A stretch of 9,239 nt of DNA from an uncultured Chlamydiae bacterium (GTDB lineage Bacteria > Chlamydiota > Chlamydiia > Chlamydiales > SM23-39). The notes beneath the pieces were generated by a model, which had not been told where the DNA came from, did no database searches, and saw only the letters and a program-made list of their open reading frames with translations. The DNA lies in NCBI GenBank assembly GCA_903889795.1, contig CAISYW010000019.1, forward strand, positions 1 through 9,239, given 5' to 3'. This document shows positions 1-6,200 of this stretch, piece by piece (positions within the stretch are counted from its first letter, which is position 1; the number at the start of each line of letters is the position of its first letter). Made by a program: the position numbers and the translations under genes.

Positions 1-203
1 AGCACCTCGTCGCCCACTTTCACACTCAGTGGATGAACTTGGCCTTTGTCATCTACCTTGCCGGTACCTACAGCCATAATCTTCCCTTGACGGGGTTTTT
101 CCTGAGCTGAATCGGGCAAAATAATGCCGCCTTTTGAGGCCTTTGCTTCACTGCGTTGAACGAGAATACGATTTCCGATCGGTTTTAATTTTTTGATTTC
201 CAT
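1..203 (-). CDS. groES: Co-chaperonin GroES (5' part, cut by window edge)
   Basis: GroES is the heptameric lid of the GroEL chaperonin and closes the folding chamber in an ATP-dependent cycle in the cytoplasm. I translated this partial gene from the minus strand: it opens MEIKKLKPIGNRILVQR, then GGIILPDSA at the start of the mobile loop region, and continues through AVGTGKVDDKG and VKVGDEVL, the standard order of the Cpn10 fold. About 67 of roughly 95-100 residues are in the window; the rest, and presumably groEL, lie to the left. The ATG at 203-201 is chosen because a GGAG Shine-Dalgarno lies 7 nt upstream and a full sigma70 promoter lies further upstream. The gene lies downstream of the NamZ-like gene on the same strand but has its own promoter, with a CIRCE-like repeat that suggests HrcA control. 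Confidence 0.93.
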   Translation of the reverse strand, partial: MEIKKLKPIGNRILVQRSEAKASKGGIILPDSAQEKPRQGKIMAVGTGKVDDKGQVHPLSVKVGDEV

Positions 204-239
204 TTTTCAACTCCATCACAAAGAAATTTTCATACGAAT

Positions 240-267
240 CTTATAATGGAGCTTTATTCTTTGTCAA
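240..267 (-). promoter_or_regulatory. Sigma70-type promoter of groES
   Basis: On the minus strand a perfect -35 box TTGACA (267-262) is followed after 16 bp by TATAAG (245-240), five of six matches to the -10 consensus. The predicted transcription start is near 233, giving a leader of about 30 nt with a GGAG ribosome binding site. It is the strongest promoter visible in the window, as expected for a chaperonin operon. Confidence 0.8.
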
Positions 268-284
268 GCGGTTAAGTTAAAAAT

Positions 285-311
285 CTAGCAATGTCCGTAA
301 TAAATTGCTAA
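285..311 (-). promoter_or_regulatory. CIRCE-like inverted repeat (HrcA operator candidate)
   Basis: Reading the minus strand, TTAGCAATT, nine bases, then CATTGCTAG match the CIRCE layout TTAGCACTC-N9-GAGTGCTAA at 13 of 18 arm positions with the exact nine-base spacing. It lies 17 bp upstream of the groES -35 box. CIRCE is the binding site of the heat-shock repressor HrcA and is typical of groESL operons. The element is degenerate and sits upstream of the promoter rather than over or after it, so operator function is an inference. The same bases contain the stop codon of the NamZ-like gene (310-308). They can form a 7-bp stem TAGCAAT/ATTGCTA followed by GATTTTT, so it may also terminate that gene. 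Confidence 0.55.
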
Positions 312-1573
312 TTTTCAAAATAGTTGGCTAGAAGATATTTTTGGCGAAGGGTTTCGAATGCTTTTCTTTCAGCTTGCTGGAATTCAAGAAGTTTCCAGGC
401 AGGATATTTTTCTTCAGAAAGAATCCGAAAGATCGAATCGGTTCCGTTTGCCTGATGAAACATCTGCAGCGACTGAACGGTCGATAGCCGCTTTGCAAAT
501 TCTTTCGGATACATGCTTTTCAACATACCGAGAATCACATATTGCACAGCAACCGGCCGATAGTCCAGCGTATTGGTAATCCGAATCAAAACCCCCTGAC
601 AATCTTCCCCTTTGTAAAGGCCATAAAACGGCTTAAAATAAAAGGGCACAAAATAAACGCCAGGCAACTTCTGTTCATTTAATTTCTGGGCGTATTGTTT
701 CGCATTGATCCAGGGCGCACCGACAATCTTGAAGGGCAAAGTATACCCAACCCCGATATTGAGAAGTTTCAATCCGCTCAAAAGTCCGGTCGAGAGGTAG
801 AAAAAAGGCGTATCGGCTTCAGGAACATTTGGGCTTGGCGGAATCCAAACCAACCCCGTATCTGCATAAGACATCGAACGCTTCCAACCGCGCATCGGAA
901 TAACCTTGAGCTTGCAGCCCACGTGATATTCCCCATTAAAAAACCGCGCCAACTCTCCGATTGTCATCCCGTGGCAATAGGGTACATTGACATACCCGAT
1001 AAATGAGCGCCAATTTTCGTCCAGCATCGGACCATCGACCGTCAATCCATTAATCGGGTTAGGGCGATCAAGGACAATGACTTCAATTCCCTTCTTTGCC
1101 GCCTCTTCCATCGCATAAAAAAGCGTTGTGGGATAAGTATAGGCGCGCGAGCCAACGCATTGAATGTCATAAATAAGCACGTCTATATTTTTAAGCATTT
1201 CTGCTGTGGGCCGCCGCGTAGGGCCATATAGACTAAAGACCGGCAGTTTCCCCAGTTTTTCATTTTTCACAGAAACGTCAGCGTAGTTTTGACCTTGCAA
1301 GCCATGCTCTGGGCTGAACAAAGCAACCACCTCTAAAACCGACGCATGTTCACAAAATAGCTGCAAGGTCGGCCGCAATTTCCAATCAACTCCGGTTTGA
1401 TTAGTGATCAAACCGATCCGTTTGCCCTTCAGGTTCTCATAATGAAGCTCTTCAAAAAAAACATTCACTCCGGGAAGAACAGAGGGGGAACCTTTTTCTT
1501 GACCGGATGAGAGCGCCATGACCCAAAAGGGCATCAAGCAGCACAAAAAACAAAATAGAAACGTTCGTCGCAT
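308..1573 (-). CDS. Secreted DUF1343 / NamZ-type exo-beta-N-acetylmuramidase-like protein
   Basis: 421 residues, about the usual length for DUF1343 proteins. The characterised family member, Bacillus NamZ (YbbC), removes N-acetylmuramic acid from the non-reducing end of peptidoglycan fragments during cell-wall recycling. Residues 1-21 look like a signal peptide: MRR, a hydrophobic core, then a small-residue stretch near MALSS, so export is predicted. Family marks are GKRIGLITNQTGVD (50-63), FSPEHG (86-91; Glu89 in the motif tied to catalysis in NamZ), YDIQCVGSRAYTY (135-147), LDRPNPING (168-176) and HGMTIGELARFFN (201-213). The second motif usually reads DIQDVG; here the Asp is Cys139. There is no clear Shine-Dalgarno before the ATG at 1573. 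The family call is firm; substrate and activity in this organism are inferred. Confidence 0.88.
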   Translation of the reverse strand: MRRTFLFCFLCCLMPFWVMALSSGQEKGSPSVLPGVNVFFEELHYENLKGKRIGLITNQTGVDWKLRPTLQLFCEHASVLEVVALFSPEHGLQGQNYADVSVKNEKLGKLPVFSLYGPTRRPTAEMLKNIDVLIYDIQCVGSRAYTYPTTLFYAMEEAAKKGIEVIVLDRPNPINGLTVDGPMLDENWRSFIGYVNVPYCHGMTIGELARFFNGEYHVGCKLKVIPMRGWKRSMSYADTGLVWIPPSPNVPEADTPFFYLSTGLLSGLKLLNIGVGYTLPFKIVGAPWINAKQYAQKLNEQKLPGVYFVPFYFKPFYGLYKGEDCQGVLIRITNTLDYRPVAVQYVILGMLKSMYPKEFAKRLSTVQSLQMFHQANGTDSIFRILSEEKYPAWKLLEFQQAERKAFETLRQKYLLANYFEN

Positions 1574-1616
1574 ACTGAAATCATATACAGAATTTCATTT
1601 TCTATGTTTAGACCTA

Positions 1617-1680
1617 TTGACATCCGCCCCTTCATAAAGGAAGGGGACTCCTACTTCATCAAGCGGCTTAAAACTGCCGC
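1617..1680 (-). ncRNA. Right-end / omega-RNA scaffold region of the tnpB remnant
   Basis: On the minus strand two hairpins lie in succession: GCGGC/GCCGC with an 8-nt loop (1680-1663), inside the last tnpB codons, and CCCCTTC/GAAGGGG with a 6-nt loop (1646-1627), right after the tnpB stop at 1653-1651. The segment ends GGATGTCAA near 1617. In IS605-group elements the RNA spanning the tnpB 3' end and the right end forms the omega-RNA, and the bases just beyond the right end act as the guide. Here that would be sequence beginning near 1616, in the NamZ-like gene's leader. The structure is seen; RNA production is inferred. The 7-bp hairpin has no U-tract, so it is a poor terminator. Confidence 0.45.
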
Positions 1681-2085
1681 ATCTCCACAGGCTAACAAGC
1701 TATATCCTCGCTCTAAAACATTCATTGCCCCAACAATATCGGCATGATTTTTGTAATTACAAACGACACAGTTGAATTCGGCTTGTGTTTTTCGATTATC
1801 TTTCGATACATGACCGCAACTGGGACAAGTTCGAGAAGTGTTTTCGGGAGGCACAGCAAACAACATTCCGCCGCTCCATTCCAGTTTGTATTCCAATTGA
1901 GTGCGGAACAAGCTCCAGCCTTGATCGAGAATGCTGCGGTTTAAGGCAAACTTCTGCCGCACCATTTTTGCAGGTTTCTCACCTGTTTTTACTGCCGAGC
2001 CAGACATTTTCTTTACCCGCAAATCCTCAATGCATACGAGCGCCCAGTATATTTCGCAAGTAATAAACAAGGAGTCATCAATCAA
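1651..2085 (-). pseudogene. tnpB: TnpB C-terminal fragment (RNA-guided nuclease of IS605 group)
   Basis: TnpB is the RuvC-type nuclease guided by omega-RNA, the ancestor of Cas12. The fragment has 144 codons against about 370-400 in intact TnpB. It retains the RuvC-II glutamate in VCIEDLRV (Glu20), the LNRSILDQGW helix (48-57), a four-Cys zinc site (Cys87, Cys90, Cys106, Cys109) and the RuvC-III aspartate in NHADIVGAMN (Asp116). The REC/WED N-terminal half and the RuvC-I aspartate are absent, so it cannot be an active nuclease. The only near-start codon is TTG at 2085, with no Shine-Dalgarno, and the first ten or so residues do not look like TnpB. The frame continues upstream to a stop at 2127-2125. 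The remaining frame is intact, suggesting a fairly recent truncation. Confidence 0.85.
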
Positions 2086-2118
2086 GCCATTTTTTGCGCC
2101 AATCAGCTTAAAATAAAT

Positions 2119-2165
2119 CCTGGCTTAAGAATGGAAAGGGAATTTCAACTCCTTAAAGAACCAGG
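2119..2165. repeat. Imperfect inverted repeat between tnpB remnant and orphan gene
   Basis: CCTGGCTTAAG (2119-2129) can pair with CTTAAAGAACCAGG (2152-2165) through CCTGG/CCAGG and CTTAAG/CTTAAG, with small bulges and a 22-nt loop. It lies near the truncated edge of tnpB. It could be a relic of the element's left end or a chance structure; nothing else decides it. The rest of 2086-2215 shows no gene. Confidence 0.3.
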
Positions 2166-2177
2166 TTAGGCTAATCC

Positions 2178-2207
2178 TTTGCATCTAAAGTATATATCAC
2201 CTATTAT
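2178..2207 (+). promoter_or_regulatory. Candidate promoter of the 171-residue orphan gene
   Basis: TTTGCA (2178-2183, four of six to the -35 consensus), an 18-bp spacer and TATTAT (2202-2207, five of six to -10) lie directly before the ATG at 2216. The predicted transcription start falls within about two bases of the ATG, and no Shine-Dalgarno is present, so a leaderless message is possible. The region is AT-rich, so chance matches are likely. Confidence 0.35.
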
Positions 2208-2215
2208 TCTTAGCT

Positions 2216-2731
2216 ATGTATAGTTACAATACTTTTGGACTTCGGTCCATCAACAGCGAGACTTTCAATAGAAGCTATAATGGAGATCGCTGTAATTATA
2301 GCTATCCTCGGCAGAACAGGGACGTTATCGTCACTCTTTTACGCGTGCACAACCTATGCTTGAATATTCTAGGATATATTCCAGGGATTTCAACGGTTTC
2401 CGGTTCTATCAGAACGCTTACCGGCGCATCTCTTTGCATAGCAACACTAATTTCTGGCGATCGAAAAGCCAAAACCGGCCTAATTATCGGTCCTTGGTAT
2501 AATGAAGCCTTGACTACAGGCATCGCACAAGCAGCTAGGGGAATTCTAGAAGCTTTATTGCCGTTCGGATCGGCAATCAACCTCTTTCTCGATGTAGAGG
2601 CTAGCATTTTGAATGTATTCAGCGAGATGATGATTAAAGTTGATTCTGACCCCCAGATAGATAAAGAGCATCGTTGGCCCCATCCTGATCCTCACTATTT
2701 TTTTCCTTTCAATATATTGTATTTAGCATGA
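2216..2731 (+). CDS. Hypothetical protein with two hydrophobic segments
   Basis: 171 residues; I do not recognise a named family. Residues 1-35 are polar and rich in Asn, Ser and Tyr. Two hydrophobic, Gly/Ala/Ile-rich stretches follow at about 46-80 (containing GYIPGISTVSG) and 102-137 (containing GILEALLPFGSAINLF), with a short charged link around GDRKAKTG. The tail is acidic, then His/Pro/Phe-rich. Small proteins with paired hydrophobic stretches like these are common orphans in environmental chlamydiae, and paired hydrophobic lobes also mark chlamydial inclusion membrane (Inc) proteins. Membrane association is therefore plausible but unproven. There is no N-terminal signal peptide and no Shine-Dalgarno before the ATG, which is the only ATG before residue 138. 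The 3' end overlaps the opposite-strand gene by 37 bp. Confidence 0.65.
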   Translation: MYSYNTFGLRSINSETFNRSYNGDRCNYSYPRQNRDVIVTLLRVHNLCLNILGYIPGISTVSGSIRTLTGASLCIATLISGDRKAKTGLIIGPWYNEALTTGIAQAARGILEALLPFGSAINLFLDVEASILNVFSEMMIKVDSDPQIDKEHRWPHPDPHYFFPFNILYLA

Positions 2732-3147
2732 TCAGAGGATACAGGCGCTGTTTTTTTTCTATCCTCGTCGGTGATACTATCGCTAGATCTTGAGAGACCG
2801 CGAGGTAATCGCTCTCCCAGTAATTTCAGAAATTGTGCTGCCTTTGGGTTGGGCTTCTCAATCTGAACCAAATCCCAAAAGAACTTAATTTTGTGCATAT
2901 CTGTTTCATACAAAAATATTTTAGAAAATGGTTTATTGAATAAAATGTCGCTGAGGCTTTGATCGCCCGTAGCTCCTGAAAATGGATGCGAGTTTAAAAA
3001 CGACGTTTCCATATCTTGGTGATCTACTAATCCACTCGTCAAATAAGTAACGCCGTTGATTTCGATTTTTCCAATCTGATGCGCTACCCACTTCTCTTTA
3101 TTTAAAATCAAAAAGACCCTAGAAAACCCTTTGTGGAAAGAAAACAA
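2695..3147 (-). CDS. Hypothetical protein, TTG start, possibly 5'-truncated
   Basis: 150 codons; no family recognised. The frame opens at a TTG (3147-3145) with a TAA only two codons further upstream and no good Shine-Dalgarno, so the start is uncertain and the gene may have lost its true 5' end. The next ATG is residue 46. The middle part mixes hydrophobic and aromatic residues (VFLILNKEKW, FSKIFLYETD, FFWDLV) and looks like a folded soluble domain; the last 35 residues are charged and Ser/Lys-rich, probably disordered. The coding strand is AT-richer than putA, matching the neighbouring orphan gene. It diverges from putA across a 68-bp gap and converges on the 171-residue gene with a 37-bp 3' overlap. 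It could be a decaying gene; I give no function. Confidence 0.5.
   Translation of the reverse strand: MFSFHKGFSRVFLILNKEKWVAHQIGKIEINGVTYLTSGLVDHQDMETSFLNSHPFSGATGDQSLSDILFNKPFSKIFLYETDMHKIKFFWDLVQIEKPNPKAAQFLKLLGERLPRGLSRSSDSITDEDRKKTAPVSSDHAKYNILKGKK
2741..2758 (+). terminator. Candidate intrinsic terminator of the 171-residue gene
   Basis: Nine bases past the stop codon (TGA 2729-2731), ACAG-GCG-CTGT (2741-2751) is followed by an unbroken run of T to 2758. A larger repeat, GAGGATA (2735-2741) and TATCCTC (2760-2766), surrounds it. The inner stem is only 4 bp, so termination strength is doubtful, but hairpin plus T-run sits where a terminator should. The bases also code on the opposite strand for the Lys-Lys near residue 131 of the 150-residue protein. 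Confidence 0.4.
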
Positions 3148-3160
3148 TTTGTGTTATAGA
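3131..3160 (+). promoter_or_regulatory. Candidate extended -10 promoter of putA
   Basis: TTGTGG (3131-3136), an 18-bp spacer and TGTTATAGA (extended -10; hexamer 3155-3160) point towards putA, with a predicted start near 3167 and a leader of about 50 nt. The same TTATA core read on the minus strand gives TATAAC (3158-3153), aimed at the 150-residue gene, so the two promoters would share bases. A second -10-like TAAAAT is at 3179-3184, without a -35. Confidence 0.4.
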
Positions 3161-3183
3161 TTCCTGCTAATCTCAAGATAAAA

Positions 3184-3212
3184 TTCAGCAATCGCTGAAG
3201 ATTTCGGAGGGG
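3184..3212 (+). promoter_or_regulatory. putA leader hairpin and Shine-Dalgarno
   Basis: A perfect 6-bp inverted repeat TTCAGC-AATC-GCTGAA (3184-3199) lies 6 bp before a strong GGAGGGG ribosome binding site (3206-3212), which fixes the ATG at 3216. The repeat could be an operator or a small leader hairpin; its role is unknown. Confidence 0.5.
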
Positions 3213-3215
3213 ATC

Positions 3216-6200
3216 ATGCCACTCGAATTAGTCCATGTGGATGAAGCTTTCGACATTCTCGATTCGGTGCACGGCAAACCACAGAGCATCGCAGAAAGAA
3301 AACGACTAAGCATTGAACTCGCTTTGCAAATATTACGGGAAGCCTCGCATTCCACAACTGTGCATGAAAAATCCGCCCAAGGACAGTTTTCGCGCCTAAT
3401 GTCAGATCCAATGGGTAAAGCGTTCACCGCAGCAATGACAGACGTTTGCTTTCGCAGCAATGACTATCGACGCGTTGCCGATCAAATTATTTTTCTTCTG
3501 AATCAATACGGCATGCCGCAATACCTTCCCTGGTTTAAGCGCTTGCAGCTGCACGGATTTCGGATTCTGGGATCATTATGGTCCCGATATTTAGTTCCCC
3601 TCGCGGCAAACACGCTGCGTGACGAAGCATCTCAGTTTATTCTTCAGGGCGAGCCATCGACGCTCAACACACTAATTGAAGAGCGTAAAGCCCAAGGCAT
3701 CCGCTTGGACATGACTCGCCTCGGAGAGGCGGTATCGAGTGAATGCGAAGCTAAAAAACGCCTCGAGCTATATCTCAACGACCTCGAAAACCCCAATATC
3801 GACTCAATCTCCGTTAAAATTTCATCTCTTTATAGCCAGATTCAATTAATCGATTATGAAAAATCTTTAGAAACGCTCGCAGAACGCCTACGCGTATTAT
3901 ATCGTGCGGCGATCAAACATCCTTTCATCTATGCCGACGGGGAAAAACAGAGCCGCTGCATCACCCTCGATATGGAAGATTACGACAAATTTTATCTAAC
4001 GGCGGCTGTTTTTAGAAAAGTTCTCGAGGAACCGGAATTTCACCATTACTCTGCAGGAATTGCTTTGCAAGCCTACCTGCCCGATTCACTCCACACCCAA
4101 AAAGAGCTCACTGAATGGGCCAAAAATCGTATCCATAATGGCGGCGCTCCAATTTCAGTCCGGCTTGTAAAAGGAGCTTACCTCGCTTTAGAACAAACAC
4201 AAGCCTCGCACAAAAACTATCCTCAGGCTCCATTTACTTCAAAGCTAGAAACCGACGCTAATTTTAAACGAATGCTCACCTACGGCTCAATTCTTGAAAA
4301 CGCCCGCGCCGTACACCTAAAAATAGGAACTCACAATCTCTTTGATATTGCCTATGCGCTGTTGCTGCGCACAGAAAATCAAGCCGAGCCCTATATCTCT
4401 TTCGAAATGCTGGAAGGCGTTGCCGATCCGATCCGCCGCGTTGTTCAAAAACTGACCGGTGAAATTCTTCTCTATTGTCCTGTTGCCTCTAAAGATGAGT
4501 TCTTGCAAACGATTGCTTATCTCTTTCGCCGTCTCGGCGAAAACTCCGGATCGGAAAATTTCATGCGCTATATCTACAGCCTGAAACCCGGAACCGAAAA
4601 CTGGGAAAATCAAACAGCGCTTTTTTGCGATAGCTGCGATGAAATTATATCCATCGCACAGCCGCGCCGAACCCAAAATCGCTTAATGCACCCCCAGCCC
4701 CTCGATCCCGGGCTTCCCTTCGACAACGAACCAAATACCGACTTTTCTCTTCCTCAGAACCGACGATGGGCCGCTGAAATCGCTACAATATGGAAAGAAG
4801 CGGCCATCCAGCCGATTCCCCTTGGAATTGGAGGGAAAGAGCTCTTCGATAATGAGGACGGCATCCGGCACGACCCCTCGGCCCCTGAAAAACATCTATT
4901 TCGCTATGCAAAGGCACATCAGCATCATATCGAGCAAGCTCTCGCCTGCGCTCAAAAACATGAAAAAGAGTGGGCCGCCACGAGCGTCGAACACCGCAGC
5001 CATTTATTGGCCAAAATTGCGCAAAAACTGCGCGAACGGCGCAGCGAATTGATCGGCGCCATGATGATCGACGGGAGCAAAATCATCAGCGAAGCGGATC
5101 CCGAAGTCAGCAAAGCGATCGACTATGCTGAATATTATCGCCATCAAATCGTGCGGATGCATCAAATGAAAGACATTCGTTGGGAGCCCGAAGGCACCAT
5201 TCTCGTCGTGTCTCCATGGAATTATCCATGCGCGATATCCACCGGCGGTGTTTTGGCCGCTTTGATTACGGGTAACTGCGTCCTGCTCAAACCTGCTTCC
5301 AATGGCGTTCTCGCTGCCTGGACCGTCGTCAATGCCATGTGGGATGCCGGAGTACCGAAAGAAATTTTACAATTTATTCCCTGCGACAGAGAACTCGCTA
5401 ACGACAGACTGATCATCGACTCTCGCATCAAAACAGTCATTTTTACAGGCAGTACAGCCGCCGCGCGTCAAATTTTACAAACGCGGCCCGGCCTTGATTT
5501 AGCGGGAGAAACCAGCGGTAAAAATTCGATCATCGTCACCGCCATGGCCGATCGCGATCTCGCCATCAAAGAGCTCATCCACTCCGCCTTTAGCAACAAT
5601 GGACAAAAATGCACCTCGGCATCGCTAGCGATTCTGGAAGCCGAAGTTTACGACGACCCCCTCTTCCGCCACCTACTTAAGGAAGCGGTAATCAGTCTAA
5701 AAGCCGGTCCGGCTTGGGATCTCTCTTCTCAGATAAGCCCTCTCATTTTAGCACCCGGCGAAGCTCTCAAAAGGGGACTAACGACTCTGGAAGAAAACGA
5801 GGAGTGGCTGCTAGAGCCAAAACAGGACGCAGCAAACCCTCGTCTATGGAGCCCCGGAATCAAGCTCGGGATTCAACCGGGTAGCTTTACCCATCAAACC
5901 GAACTCTTTGGCCCGCTCCTCGGCGTCATGCGCGCCGAATCGCTCAGCCACGCTGTCGAACTCGCCAATGCAACACCATTCGGATTGACCGCCGGACTCA
6001 TGAGCCTCGATGAACGCGAACATGATTACTGGATCGAACACATTGAAGCGGGTAACTGTTTTATCAATCATCGAATCACGGCTACAATGGTTCGCCGCCA
6101 ACCCTTTGGCGGTACAAAAGCAAGCAGCTTTGGCAACGGATCAAAAACAGGCGGCCCCAATTATTTACGTGAATTCATGAAAGCGGAACAAGTAGGCCTT

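Larger units (their letters stand above)
1615..2124 (-). mobile_element. Decayed IS200/IS605-group (IS1341-like) element remnant
   Basis: A C-terminal tnpB fragment is followed directly by the GC-rich hairpin and a GGATGTCAA end that commonly close the right side of tnpB-carrying IS200/IS605 elements. No tnpA (Y1 transposase) is present and the tnpB 5' half is missing, so the element cannot move by itself. The right boundary is placed near 1615-1617 from the conserved end sequence. The left boundary is arbitrary: 2124 is where the fragment's reading frame meets a stop. I could not identify a left-end hairpin or target motif with confidence. Confidence 0.7.

Noticed and set aside
695..1006. 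103-codon plus-strand frame
   Set aside because: Lies wholly antisense to the NamZ-like gene, has no domain-like composition or ribosome site; a shadow frame.
1617..1622. Perfect TTGACA on the plus strand
   Set aside because: It is the reverse of the conserved right end of the tnpB element (TGTCAA); no -10 follows at proper spacing and no plus-strand gene lies downstream.
1744..2116. Several plus-strand frames of 61-92 codons across the tnpB remnant
   Set aside because: They mirror the clear TnpB frame on the other strand, including its zinc-finger codons.
4317..4676. 119-codon minus-strand frame inside putA
   Set aside because: Antisense to the conserved PRODH barrel end; the composition follows putA codon bias.
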